The notes: a model not told the origin generated them from the sequence alone. A DNA stretch of 64,000 nucleotides from an uncultured Candidatus Saccharibacteria bacterium (GCA_938033875.1 CALHKG010000014.1:1-64000); one strand, 5' to 3'. Shown: positions 54,668-63,575, counted from the first letter of the stretch. Numbers and translations are program-made.

Positions 54668-56019
54668 TGGCAGATAAAAGCGAAGAAGTAAAAGGGAAGA
54701 TACCGCCACAAAATTTGGACGCGGAAAAGAGTTTGCTTGGGGCGGTTTTAATTGACGAGGAAGTTTTGGCGGATGCCGCAGAAATTACTCACCCTAGCGA
54801 TTTTTACGACAAGAATCACGGATTGATTTTTGCCGGAATGATGCGGCTATTTGAAAAACACAAGCCTGTCGATCTTTTGACCTTAACTGACGAATTGAAG
54901 CGAAAAGACGAACTGGAATTGGTTGGCGGCTCGGCATATCTGACAGAGCTAACAAACTACGTCCCAACGGCAGCGCACGCATCGGCTTACGCGGAGATGA
55001 TTGCGCAAGCAGCGGTTCGCAGGCGCCTAATAAAAGCGAGCGGTGACATTTCAGAACTTGGATATGACGAATCGACGACCACGCAGGAATTATTAGAGAA
55101 GGCCGAAGCCGAACTTTTCAGCGTGTCCGACCAATCAACCAAGCAAGATTTGGTCAGCCTGGAAAGCATTCTGACGGATAGTTTTGACCGAATTGAAGAG
55201 CTCAGTAAGAATAAAGGTTCTCTCAGGGGAGTTCGTACTGGCTATCGCGATCTAGACAATATGACCGCTGGCTTGCAAAAATCAGATTTGATCATTCTGG
55301 CAGCTCGTCCAGCCATGGGTAAAACGACGCTGGTGACGAATTTGGCTTATAACGTGGCAACGATTGAGAAAAATCCTGTCCTATTTTTCAGCCTAGAGAT
55401 GAGTAAGGAACAGCTGGTCGACCGCATGTTGGCGGATGCGTCGGGAGTTGATAGCTGGAATATTCGCACCGGAAATCTGAGTGATGAAGATTTTGCGAAG
55501 TTGTCTGAAGCTATGGGAGAAATGGCTGAGGCGCCAATTTACATTGACGACACGCCAGGATTATCAGTTTTGGAAATGCGAACTAAAGCACGTCGAATTG
55601 CCCATGAAAACCAATTGGGATTAATAATTGTCGACTATTTGCAGCTTATGCAGGCCAACGGAAACCACAACGGGAACCGCGTTCAGGAAGTTTCGGAAAT
55701 TTCACGCGGACTGAAGCTTATTGCTCGCGAGTTGAATGTACCGCTAATTGCCCTGAGTCAGCTGAGCCGTTCTGTTGAATCGCGCACGCCGCCAATTCCA
55801 CAACTAGCCGACCTGCGTGAATCTGGCTCCATTGAGCAGGACGCCGACATCGTGAGCTTTATTTATCGCCCTGGATATTACGAGCCCGACAACCCAGAAG
55901 TTCAGAACATTACAGACTTAATCATCGCTAAGCACCGTAACGGTCCGGTCGGTAAAGTCCAATTGTACTTCCACCCAGAGCGCCTACGCTTTATGAGTCT
56001 GGATCGCAAGCATGAATAG
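54667..56019 (+). CDS. dnaB: Replicative DNA helicase
   Basis: 450 aa. The N-terminal primase-interacting domain (PPQNLDAEKSLLGAVLIDEE) is followed by the RecA-type motor: ARPAMGKTTLVTNLA (Walker A), IIVDYLQLM (Walker B), LSQLSRSVESR and QDADIVSFIYRPGYY. Coupled to dnaX by the overlap TAATG; a dnaX-dnaB pair puts clamp loader and helicase under one promoter. Confidence 0.97.
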   Translation: MADKSEEVKGKIPPQNLDAEKSLLGAVLIDEEVLADAAEITHPSDFYDKNHGLIFAGMMRLFEKHKPVDLLTLTDELKRKDELELVGGSAYLTELTNYVPTAAHASAYAEMIAQAAVRRRLIKASGDISELGYDESTTTQELLEKAEAELFSVSDQSTKQDLVSLESILTDSFDRIEELSKNKGSLRGVRTGYRDLDNMTAGLQKSDLIILAARPAMGKTTLVTNLAYNVATIEKNPVLFFSLEMSKEQLVDRMLADASGVDSWNIRTGNLSDEDFAKLSEAMGEMAEAPIYIDDTPGLSVLEMRTKARRIAHENQLGLIIVDYLQLMQANGNHNGNRVQEVSEISRGLKLIARELNVPLIALSQLSRSVESRTPPIPQLADLRESGSIEQDADIVSFIYRPGYYEPDNPEVQNITDLIIAKHRNGPVGKVQLYFHPERLRFMSLDRKHE

Positions 56020-56040
56020 AATTGTGTTATAATCATACCA

Positions 56041-57501
56041 ATGAAAAAGCAAAAAGTTACCGATATATTCCTTTACCGATGGCGCTACGTTTTCGGCTAT
56101 ACGCTGCTGGCGCTGCTATACATAGGAGCTATTATAATTTCCGCGTTGCATGTGCCGGGAGATTTGTTGCAAGCAGAAATCGACATGGTCAATACGACAA
56201 ATCACTTGAACTTCAGTATCGAAGGAGTAGCCGTCACAAATTTGCCATTTCACCTTCTTCAATTGCTATTCTTCAAACTGTTTGGCGTCAGCTTGTTAAC
56301 AATTAAAGCACCCGCCGTAATACTTTCAATCGCCAGCTCCGTCGCTATTTTCTTCCTCTTAAAACGCTGGTTTAAGCCATCCACAACGATTCTATCGCTA
56401 CTCATCATGGCGACAACTGGTCAATTTTTGTTCATCGGACAAAGCGCAACTGTTGGCATTTTATACATCTTTTACACCGCGCTAACTTTGCTTTTCGCTA
56501 CATTGATTCTCCAGAAAGCCCAGAACGCCTCCATTTGGCGAATCAGCTTAGCCATCACCACGGCACTCAGTCTCTTCACCCCGTATTTTTGGTATATCAA
56601 TCTGGGACTTCTAATCATCGCCTTTCTACATCCGCATCCACGCTATTTCCTCATCTCCAGAAAACATCGCAAGTCTTGGATTGTGCCATCCGCTATTCTA
56701 TTCACGATTGGTTGTGCGATTGGTTTTCTTTGCTATAAATCCCACGCGCTATTTTACAACCTCATCGGCATCAACAGCCTCAGCTTTGACATTATCGCAA
56801 ACCTCAGGACTTTATATTACACATACATCCGCATTTTCCCATCAGTCGTAGGGAACCAAATCACGCCAATTATGGACATCAACGCAATGGTGTTAATCGG
56901 GCTAGGACTATTCCGCAGCTTCCAAAAAATCTCCAGCGCCCGCTCATTTATGATTTGGTCGTGGCTAATCTTAGCATTGGCGCTACTCATCTTCCAACCA
57001 AGCCTCACCCCAATAATCATCATCCCACTATTCATTCTCTTGGCGGTCGGATTAGAGTCCCTGATGAATATGTGGTACGGACTTTTCCCGCGCAACCCAT
57101 ACGCTCGCGGCACAGGACTGGTTCTTATATCAATGCTAATTATCGTTATGGTGGTGGGTGGTAGCTTCCGCTATATTGACGGTTATCGTTATTTCCCAGA
57201 AGCAGTTTCACGCTTTAATAAAGATTTATCTCTACTCCGTAAAAATACCGCGCCAACTGATTCATTCTCGTTATTGGTCAGCAAAGAAGAATCGCCAATT
57301 TACGAAGCGCTTAAAAAGCACAATTATCACCAGATATCAATTATCCACACGGCGCCAGCGAACGTCGGACAGACTTTATATGTTAGCCACAGCGTAAAGT
57401 CTCAAATTCCGCAGACTTACTCTGGACGCCTGTCGTCAGTAATCGTCAATGATCATAAAGACGGCGATCGCTTCTATATCTACACATCCGACCGCAAATA
57501 G
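56041..57501 (+). CDS. Polytopic membrane protein, possible GT-C glycosyltransferase
   Basis: 486 aa with about 10-11 membrane helices and a soluble C-terminal part (about 390-486). The N-terminal loop after helix 1 is acidic (DLLQAEIDMVN) and comes before LPFHLLQLLFFKLFGVS, the layout of PMT/ArnT-like GT-C enzymes (acidic residue in the first outer loop). No decisive motif is seen. TATAAT (56028-56033) is 7 nt before the ATG. It could take part in surface glycan assembly. Confidence 0.6.
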   Translation: MKKQKVTDIFLYRWRYVFGYTLLALLYIGAIIISALHVPGDLLQAEIDMVNTTNHLNFSIEGVAVTNLPFHLLQLLFFKLFGVSLLTIKAPAVILSIASSVAIFFLLKRWFKPSTTILSLLIMATTGQFLFIGQSATVGILYIFYTALTLLFATLILQKAQNASIWRISLAITTALSLFTPYFWYINLGLLIIAFLHPHPRYFLISRKHRKSWIVPSAILFTIGCAIGFLCYKSHALFYNLIGINSLSFDIIANLRTLYYTYIRIFPSVVGNQITPIMDINAMVLIGLGLFRSFQKISSARSFMIWSWLILALALLIFQPSLTPIIIIPLFILLAVGLESLMNMWYGLFPRNPYARGTGLVLISMLIIVMVVGGSFRYIDGYRYFPEAVSRFNKDLSLLRKNTAPTDSFSLLVSKEESPIYEALKKHNYHQISIIHTAPANVGQTLYVSHSVKSQIPQTYSGRLSSVIVNDHKDGDRFYIYTSDRK

Positions 57502-57533
57502 GGTATAATTGTAAGTGTTAAATAAGGAGGAAT

Positions 57534-57824
57534 ATGGCGTTTGATCAGGTAAAAATGCTGCAACAATTACGCAAAGCACAGAAACAATTAGGTAAAGAAA
57601 TCATCGAAGTTGAGGCTGGCGATGGCGCTGTGATCGTACAGATTACTGGCGAATTAAAAATCAAGTCTGTAAAGATTGACCCAGAAATGGTCGACTTGGA
57701 GAATATCGAAGAGTTGGAACACTGGATCGAAATCGCAGTTCGCGACGGTATGACAAAGGCTCAGGAAGTCGCTGCTGAAACTATGAAGCCATTGATGGGC
57801 GGCTTGGGCAACTTGCCATTCTAA
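57534..57824 (+). CDS. YbaB/EbfC nucleoid-associated protein
   Basis: 96 aa. MLQQLRKAQKQLGKEI and KSVKIDPEMVDLENIEELE fit the family, with the C-terminal Gly-rich end (PLMGGLGNLPF). Binds DNA as a dimer. AAGGAGGAAT precedes the ATG. Coupled to recR after 4 nt, a widespread gene pair. Confidence 0.92.
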   Translation: MAFDQVKMLQQLRKAQKQLGKEIIEVEAGDGAVIVQITGELKIKSVKIDPEMVDLENIEELEHWIEIAVRDGMTKAQEVAAETMKPLMGGLGNLPF

Positions 57825-57828
57825 AGCC

Positions 57829-58446
57829 ATGTCAATCGACATTTTACCAAAAGCTCTAACTGCTTTAATTGATGATTTTGGTAATCTACCTGGAGTTGGA
57901 CCGCGTACGGCTGAAAGATATGCCTACGCGGTTTTACGCCGCAATCCCAAATCCGCAAAGCAATTAGCACATTCATTAGACCGATTGCACGACCGCGTAA
58001 AAACCTGCCCGAAGACATTTGCGCTCATCGACTCAGATGATGATATATCACCTTTATATGCAGACGCAAATAGAAATAAAAAGCTCGTTTGCGTAGTCGA
58101 GGAGCCGCTAGACATTGTCGCCATAGAAAGAACAGGGCAATTCCTAGGTACGTACCACGTTCTGGGTGGCGTTATCTCACCAATTGACAATATCGGGCCA
58201 GAGCAATTGCATATCCCAGAGCTAATTGAGCGTATAAAAACAGACGACGTTCAGGAGATTATTATCGCCACGAATGCTTCAGTTGAGGGTGAATCAACAG
58301 CGCTATTTTTGCAAAGATACATCCAAGAGGCTGGATTAAGCACGACTATTACGCGCCTAGCTAGAGGTATTCCAGTCGGCGTTGACCTTGAGTACGCAGA
58401 CCAAATCACATTAACGCACGCATTGGAAGGTCGCAAACAACTGTAA
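57829..58446 (+). CDS. recR: Recombination protein RecR without its zinc finger
   Basis: 205 aa. Helix-hairpin-helix LPGVGPRTAERYA and the Toprim domain KLVCVVEEPLDIVAIE, then GTYHVLGGVISPIDNIGP are clear. The usual C4 zinc finger between them is missing: the stretch reads CPKTFALIDSDDDISPLYA with a single Cys. RecR loads RecA at gaps with RecO/RecF. The loss of zinc ligands matches DnaX. Confidence 0.94.
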   Translation: MSIDILPKALTALIDDFGNLPGVGPRTAERYAYAVLRRNPKSAKQLAHSLDRLHDRVKTCPKTFALIDSDDDISPLYADANRNKKLVCVVEEPLDIVAIERTGQFLGTYHVLGGVISPIDNIGPEQLHIPELIERIKTDDVQEIIIATNASVEGESTALFLQRYIQEAGLSTTITRLARGIPVGVDLEYADQITLTHALEGRKQL

Positions 58447-58474
58447 TCGCAACATTCTAATATCTCAAGCTTAA

Positions 58475-58507
58475 TAAAAAAAATACCCGCCATCTCGGCG
58501 GGTATTT
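58475..58507. terminator. Bidirectional terminator between recR and the surface-protein gene
   Basis: AAATACCCGCC/GGCGGGTATTT with a 5-nt loop; a long T run on the minus strand makes it strongest for the surface-protein gene. Confidence 0.9.
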
Positions 58508-58525
58508 CGTTGCTAGCTTGACCTA

Positions 58526-59707
58526 TTACATTTGGCGGCGGCTAGCGATGTAAGCGATAGTAGCTGTAGTTAGTCCACCTAGGCCTAGTGCTGACATAAT
58601 CGCGTCACTTGCACCAGTCTTTGGCAATTCTGGGCTAGGTGTTGGTGTTGAAGGAGTGTTTGGTGTAGGGGTAGTAGGTGTAGTAGGAACTTCCTTACAC
58701 TTGCTCAAGTCAGTTGTATGCTTTGACTCGTTGTATTCTTCCTTCTTGATTTCACGAAGCTCTTTTTTATCGATTACACAGATTGTGATCTTAGCAGGCG
58801 CTTCTTTACAATCGTTTGGATTTGTTGAGTACTTACTTTTATCAAATTCTGACTTCTTAATCTCTACATATTTCTTAGTCTTAAGGTCACAAACTTGAAG
58901 TTTTGTTTCAGGTTCGATTACGATAGTCTTTTCACAGTTTGGACTTTGTTTCTTGACTTCGCCGTTTTCTTTACCATTTACGATTACAGTAACCTTGAAG
59001 TTGCCGTACTTTGTGTAAGTGTGTTCAATTGTAGATGAGTTAATAGTCTTAGTTGTACCGTCACCAAAGTTGTATGTGTAGCTGGTGATGCTTGCACCGT
59101 TCTTAGCGGTTGCGTTTACAACAAACTTGTAGGTGTTGTCTTCAATTTTTAGAACTTGCAATGCGTCACATGTTAATGCAGGTTTTGCAGGAGGTGTTGT
59201 TGGAGTACCCCAAACTGGGTTACCACAGTCTTTAATCACACCAGTGATAAACTTACCGTCGTTGTCAAACCATGCATACATTTTGTAGCTCTTAGGGCCG
59301 TCAACGAAGCTTTGACCAGTTGGATATTGGTAGTAAGTGTATCCATTTGAAGTCTTGTAGCTACGTTGTGGCTGAGGCTGACGAGTACCAGCCTTAGACT
59401 GTACAGTTATAGAGTTTGTAGCCACGACACGACCGTCAACAGTAATGTTACCGTTTGCGTCAACTACACCCTCACGCATGTTTGATCCACCTTGGATCAT
59501 AGTGCTGGTAATGTACCATTCTTTATATAGTTCTTTAATTTCTGTACGGCTGTATGCTGTTTGCAATTCTGACATAGAATGCGTACCACAGTATACAACG
59601 TTAAATTTGTTACAGCCAGCAGCCTGTGAAGGTGATGCCAACCAGATTCCACCGAGCATAGCAAATCCCAAAGAGATAGCAATGCCGATTTTCTTAAATT
59701 TGTTCAT
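58526..59707 (-). CDS. LPKTG-anchored surface protein with a PKD domain
   Basis: 393 aa. Signal peptide 1-30 (cleavage near SQAAG), an N-terminal domain of unknown type, a PKD-like domain (about 195-245, YTYNFGDGTTKT and EHTYTKYGNFKVTV), two related Cys-containing repeats of about 31 aa (VCDLKTKKYVEIKKSEF and ICVIDKKELREIKKEEY), a Thr/Pro-rich stalk and a sortase-type signal: LPKTG (361-365), hydrophobic stretch and RRQM. Exported and probably linked to the cell wall by a sortase. Promoter and AGAGGAG site are strong. A candidate adhesin for contact with the host bacterium. Confidence 0.85.
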   Translation of the reverse strand: MNKFKKIGIAISLGFAMLGGIWLASPSQAAGCNKFNVVYCGTHSMSELQTAYSRTEIKELYKEWYITSTMIQGGSNMREGVVDANGNITVDGRVVATNSITVQSKAGTRQPQPQRSYKTSNGYTYYQYPTGQSFVDGPKSYKMYAWFDNDGKFITGVIKDCGNPVWGTPTTPPAKPALTCDALQVLKIEDNTYKFVVNATAKNGASITSYTYNFGDGTTKTINSSTIEHTYTKYGNFKVTVIVNGKENGEVKKQSPNCEKTIVIEPETKLQVCDLKTKKYVEIKKSEFDKSKYSTNPNDCKEAPAKITICVIDKKELREIKKEEYNESKHTTDLSKCKEVPTTPTTPTPNTPSTPTPSPELPKTGASDAIMSALGLGGLTTATIAYIASRRQM

Positions 59708-59751
59708 AAAAACTCCTCTTTTCCAGCCCTATCTTCAGGCTTTATGTCCTC

Positions 59752-59780
59752 ATACTAGCACAATCTTTATATTTTGTCAA
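59752..59780 (-). promoter_or_regulatory. Promoter of the surface-protein gene
   Basis: Minus strand TTGACA (59775-59780), 17-nt spacer and TAGTAT (59752-59757), with a leader of about 40 nt. Confidence 0.8.
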
Positions 59781-59915
59781 TAATAATTTATAAAAATGTT
59801 TATGTTTTTTTGATTGCGCAGTACTTTTAATAGTCCACCACATATTATACCACTTATGTAATTAAAAACAATGTATATTATATTAGAGTAAAAATCATTT
59901 GTTATAATAAATAAT

Positions 59916-60902
59916 ATGCTAGATACAGCTAAACAGTTCATTCAATCCGCACACAATATAGTTATTATTCAAGCCGAAAACCCTGACGGCGACAGCCTGG
60001 GTTCAAGCTTGGCCCTGGAAGAAGTCTTAAGCGACCTAGGAAAGACTGTCACTTTATATTGTCCAGTAGATATACCGAAATATCTTCATTACATTCGCGG
60101 TTGGGATCGAGTGCAGAACGATTTTCCGTCTCAAGCCGACGCCGCGATAATTGTCGATACAAGTGCGGATGTCCTTCTTAGTAAGGTCTTAGAAACTCCT
60201 GGAGCGCGACATTTTCTGGAAACACACCCGACTCTGGTTATCGATCATCACACAGCCGAATCGACACTTAGCTTTGATCATACTATGTTATCAGAAACTG
60301 TCGTGGCGACCGGGGAATTACTGTATAAACTGTTCAAATATTCCGACTGGAAGATAAACCCTCAGGCGGCCGAAGATTTATTGATAGCTATTATGAGCGA
60401 TAGCCTGGGGCTTACTACGCAAAACACCACGGCTCAGACTTTCCATACGGTGGGAGAACTTACAGAACTGGGCGCTTCCAATGCGGAAATTGAAGAGCGA
60501 CGACGCGAATTTATGAAGAAATCGCCAGAAATTTTGGCGTACAAGGGGAAATTGATAGAGCGAATCGAATATTTATTAGACGGACAATTGGCGCTGGTGC
60601 ACGTACCATTCGAAGAGATCCAGCAATATAGCGATGCTTATAACCCCGGAGCGTTGATTGGCGACGAACTGAGGTTAGTTGAGGGTGTGGCGCTCAGCTG
60701 TGTTATTAAAACTTACCCTGACGGCAAATTAACTGCGCGCCTAAGGGGTAATTTGCCAATTGCCGACACCGTGGCCGGCTACTTCGGCGGCGGAGGTCAT
60801 CCGTACGCGGCAGGATTCCGCGTATATGAAAGCTATGATGAAATCGTACGAGAATTAGTCACGGCAACGGATCAGGCTTTGCAAGAAGCAGGGCAGGGTT
60901 AA
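59916..60902 (+). CDS. nrnA: DHH-family nanoRNase/pAp phosphatase
   Basis: 328 aa. The DHH domain has NPDGDSLGSSLAL, IIVDTSADV and LVIDHHTAES; the DHHA1 domain ends with GGGGHPYAAGFRV. It degrades short oligonucleotides and may dephosphorylate pAp or cyclic dinucleotide products. TATAAT (59903-59908) is 7 nt before the ATG, so leaderless. Confidence 0.88.
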   Translation: MLDTAKQFIQSAHNIVIIQAENPDGDSLGSSLALEEVLSDLGKTVTLYCPVDIPKYLHYIRGWDRVQNDFPSQADAAIIVDTSADVLLSKVLETPGARHFLETHPTLVIDHHTAESTLSFDHTMLSETVVATGELLYKLFKYSDWKINPQAAEDLLIAIMSDSLGLTTQNTTAQTFHTVGELTELGASNAEIEERRREFMKKSPEILAYKGKLIERIEYLLDGQLALVHVPFEEIQQYSDAYNPGALIGDELRLVEGVALSCVIKTYPDGKLTARLRGNLPIADTVAGYFGGGGHPYAAGFRVYESYDEIVRELVTATDQALQEAGQG

Positions 60903-60991
60903 AAGTTATTGTAACATTGTTGATATACATCAGCTTTTATATCCGTAACAGAGTTGAGAAAAATATTATACCACATTTTTGACAAAATCTA
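60903..60991 (+). other. Gap upstream of cassette 3, with a promoter-like fragment
   Basis: No gene. GATATACATCAGCTTTTATATCC (broken here as GATATACATCAG and CTTTTATATCC, about 60923-60945) resembles the start region of the 270-728 gene promoter. A TTGACA-like word lies at about 60979. The 352-nt gap continues with the cassette promoter and leader. Confidence 0.4.
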
Positions 60992-61020
60992 TTGACTTTT
61001 TAATATATGTGTGATATAAA
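60992..61020 (+). promoter_or_regulatory. Promoter of cassette 3
   Basis: TTGACT (60992-60997), 17-nt spacer and TATAAA (61015-61020), then eight nucleotides to CTTTTGTTGATGAG. Same geometry as the promoters at 1980-2008 and 140-168. Confidence 0.85.
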
Positions 61021-61027
61021 TAATACT

Positions 61028-61255
61028 AGCTTTTGTTGATGAGTTGAGATTTACTCCTTATCCGAAAGCGCACCTTGACAAGCAGATGTAAGAAGATTAA
61101 GACGAAACTTAAGCATGAAGCGGGGTTTTAGTTGTTGATAGAATATATAATTGACAATTGAAATCTCGTTTCATGCTTGATCATATGCACGCATGATTAT
61201 TTGCCAAAAAGCAAAGATGGCGAACCGTTCGCCGCGAGAAAAAGAAGGAGCCAAA
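61028..61255 (+). promoter_or_regulatory. Repeated structured leader, copy 3
   Basis: About 228 nt. Hairpin CTTATC (61057-61062)/GACAAG (61077-61082); long stem 61111-61128 with 61161-61178 (18 bp, three of them G-U); palindrome GGCGAACCGTTCGCC (61219-61233); ribosome-binding site AAGGAG before the ATG 61256. TTGACAAGCAGA in the leader is complementary to TCTGCTTGTCAA in the 3'UTR (62042-62053), so 5'-3' pairing is possible. Confidence 0.75.
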
Positions 61256-61951
61256 ATGGCACACCTGAACCGCAAGTACGACAAGACTTTCCGAGCAGGA
61301 ATTCCCGTTGTTGTTTACACGCTTGACACCGCATCCTCTTTCGGGGATGAGGTCCACCTCTGGGTCAACGCGGAAACCTTTCCGAAGGTAACGCGCTCGA
61401 AAGAGGAGTGTGGTGTGAGGTCTAGCATGGCTACCCGCTATGGCACCAAATTCAGCTTCATTTCTCCTAGCCCGGAAGAATCTTATTCCGGTCGATTGGC
61501 GACTAGCGGAATGTCATGCGATGGTGGTATCGAGCTGTGCTCTGCAAAGCTAAGCTACGGGTGTTTCAGTCTAGAGTACGACGAGAATGGGACCACCATT
61601 CACGTTGACGAGACTGACAGCTCGTACGTCTTGCCCGTCAAGACTAAAGTAGAAGGCAAAACCTGCTACGAGTTCTATGTAGTTCTGCGTTACGCCAACG
61701 TTACCCTAGGTGACGTCATCGAAGGACGCTGGGACCAAATTCGCATCCCTGAAGTAAAGTGCGCCGTCCTAGAGAAGGCGAATTACTACAAAGACTGGGA
61801 TGGTCATGACGTATTGCAGATGAACCTGATCGTAGACGGCAAGTTCAACCGTAGCATTCGCGTAGAGGTAGTTCGTCCTGAGGATAGGCTTATCCCCGTA
61901 ATGTTGCGTCAAATAGTGTCTGGCGAGCCTTTTTCGCCCGACTTTGACTGA
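61256..61951 (+). CDS. Orphan cassette protein
   Basis: 231 aa from ATG 61256, the position equivalent to the start of the other cassette ORF. A longer frame opens at 61193, but it lies in the conserved leader, which has no matching frame in the other copy. No signal peptide or membrane helix. Cys residues are frequent (KEECGV, MSCDGG, ELCSAK, YGCFS, TCYEF), several in a 60-residue stretch. The C-terminal half has beta-like alternation (FYVVLRYANVTLGD, QMNLIVDGKFNRSIRVEVV). I recognise no family. The base composition looks GC-richer than the neighbours, and the gene shares leader and 3'UTR, but hardly any sequence, with the ORF at 1007-1738. Confidence 0.72.
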   Translation: MAHLNRKYDKTFRAGIPVVVYTLDTASSFGDEVHLWVNAETFPKVTRSKEECGVRSSMATRYGTKFSFISPSPEESYSGRLATSGMSCDGGIELCSAKLSYGCFSLEYDENGTTIHVDETDSSYVLPVKTKVEGKTCYEFYVVLRYANVTLGDVIEGRWDQIRIPEVKCAVLEKANYYKDWDGHDVLQMNLIVDGKFNRSIRVEVVRPEDRLIPVMLRQIVSGEPFSPDFD

Positions 61952-62073
61952 CTAAGTCAGCATAACTGAATAGTGACGAGCAGAAGATGATTCCAAAAAA
62001 TAAGGCGTCATTCTTCTGACGCGTCTTAGTGTGTATCTGCTTCTGCTTGTCAACTGTTCATTGGAAATTATTA
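61952..62073 (+). other. Structured 3' untranslated region of cassette 3
   Basis: TGACGAGCAGAAG (61974-61986) pairs with CTTCTGCTTGTCA (62040-62052) over 13 positions with one G-U. Inside lies the hairpin GCGTCA (62005-62010)/TGACGC (62017-62022). The end is shared with cassette 2. Confidence 0.65.
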
Positions 62074-62096
62074 AGTCCCAACTGGGGCTGTTTTTT
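62074..62096 (+). terminator. Cassette terminator, copy 3
   Basis: AGTCCCAACTGGGGCT folds into a short stem followed by GTTTTTT; identical hairpin to the terminator at 836-860 apart from strand. Confidence 0.85.
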
Positions 62097-62105
62097 ATGT
62101 CAATT

Positions 62106-62134
62106 TTGAAAAACTGACCAGAGTAACGTACAAT
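62106..62134 (+). promoter_or_regulatory. cysS promoter
   Basis: TTGAAA (62106-62111), 17-nt spacer and TACAAT (62129-62134), 7 nt before the ATG; leaderless start. Confidence 0.8.
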
Positions 62135-62141
62135 AGAACTA

Positions 62142-63575
62142 ATGATAAAACTCTATAATACGCTCACTAGACGAAAAGATGAACTAAAACCACTCGACGG
62201 AGAAACGGTCAAGTTTTACACCTGTGGCCTAACAGTTTATTCGCAACCGCACATCGGCAACTGGGTTGGCTATATTTATTGGGACGTGTTGGTACGATTG
62301 TTACGCTGGCAAGATATTCCCGTTATTCGAACACAAAACATCACCGACGTTGGTCATTTGACCAGCGATGACGATAACGGCGAGGACAAAATGGAAAAAG
62401 GTGCGCGCCGTGAAGGGAAGACTGCCTGGGATGTGGCGGAAAGATACATTTCCGTTGCAAATTATGAAGCCTACGACGTACTGAAATTGATAAAACCTGA
62501 CTATTTGGTGCGGGCGACGGATTATATTCAGCAGCAGATTGACTTCGCAAAAGGACTGGACGAAAAAGGATTTTTATATAAAATCGACGGCGACGGCATG
62601 TATTTTGACACGTCGCTTTTGAAGGATTACGGAAAATTGGCGCGGTTGGACGTGGCGGGACTGGAGGCTGGCGCCAGAGTGAGCGTTGAAGGAAAGCGCA
62701 ATATTACTGACTTCGCCGTGTGGAAGTTTTCACCAAAAAACGCCAAGCGCGATATGGAGTGGGATAGTCCGTGGGGAATCGGTTTTCCCGGCTGGCATCT
62801 GGAATGTTCGACAATTGCCCGTGAAACACTCGGCGATTCTATCGATATTCACGCAGGCGGAATTGACCATATTCCAGTTCATCACACGAATGAAATTGCC
62901 CAGAGCGAAAGTCTGACTGGAAAACAATTTTCTCAGATTTGGCTCCATAATAATCACATAAAAGTTGACGGCCGAAAAATGAGTAAATCTCTGGGGAATG
63001 TTATTACGCTGGAAGATATTATTTCGCGAGGCTTTAGTCCGATGGCATTTAAGCTGGCGATTCTCAGCAAGCATTATCAAACAGAGGGCAATTTTACCTG
63101 GGAAATTCTGGAAGCAGCGCAGGCGCGGCTGAATCATTGGCGGGATTACGCGGTTCTGAGGCATCAGACTCACGACACGCTGGAGGATGACGATGACAAA
63201 GACGAGCAGGACGATTCGGTTTCGTTATTAGCGGGGCGTCAGGCGTTGGTCGAGAAATTGAACGATGATTTGGATACTCCAGGTGCACTGGCGTTAATTG
63301 ATGAAGTGTTTTCAAAGCTGGATCATACGCCGCTAGATAAGATTCATCGACAGAGTTTAGTACAGTTTATTGATGAGATTGACGAGATTTTAGGGCTGGA
63401 TTTGGCTGAGTCTACGCCTGATATTACTGACGATTTGAAGAGGTTGATTATCCAGCGACGTCAAGCACGCGCAGAGAAAAATTGGGAAGAATCCGACAGA
63501 ATTCGCGATGAACTTCTTCAGGCTGGCGTTGCCGTTCGTGATACGCCGAGCGGCAGCGTTTGGACATGGAAATAG
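62142..63575 (+). CDS. cysS: Cysteinyl-tRNA synthetase
   Basis: 477 aa. FYTCGLTVY carries the first zinc Cys, QPHIGN is the HIGH motif, GWHLECSTIA the second zinc Cys, GGIDHIPVHHTNEIAQSE the His and Glu ligands, and RKMSKSLGN the KMSKS loop. All zinc ligands are kept. A short acidic insert (EDDDDKDEQDD) lies near residue 350. Own leaderless promoter. Confidence 0.96.
   Translation: MIKLYNTLTRRKDELKPLDGETVKFYTCGLTVYSQPHIGNWVGYIYWDVLVRLLRWQDIPVIRTQNITDVGHLTSDDDNGEDKMEKGARREGKTAWDVAERYISVANYEAYDVLKLIKPDYLVRATDYIQQQIDFAKGLDEKGFLYKIDGDGMYFDTSLLKDYGKLARLDVAGLEAGARVSVEGKRNITDFAVWKFSPKNAKRDMEWDSPWGIGFPGWHLECSTIARETLGDSIDIHAGGIDHIPVHHTNEIAQSESLTGKQFSQIWLHNNHIKVDGRKMSKSLGNVITLEDIISRGFSPMAFKLAILSKHYQTEGNFTWEILEAAQARLNHWRDYAVLRHQTHDTLEDDDDKDEQDDSVSLLAGRQALVEKLNDDLDTPGALALIDEVFSKLDHTPLDKIHRQSLVQFIDEIDEILGLDLAESTPDITDDLKRLIIQRRQARAEKNWEESDRIRDELLQAGVAVRDTPSGSVWTWK

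Noticed and set aside
61193..61255. Upstream ATG 61193 for the cassette protein
   Set aside because: The segment is part of the conserved leader and contains the palindrome and AAGGAG; the other cassette starts at the equivalent of 61256.
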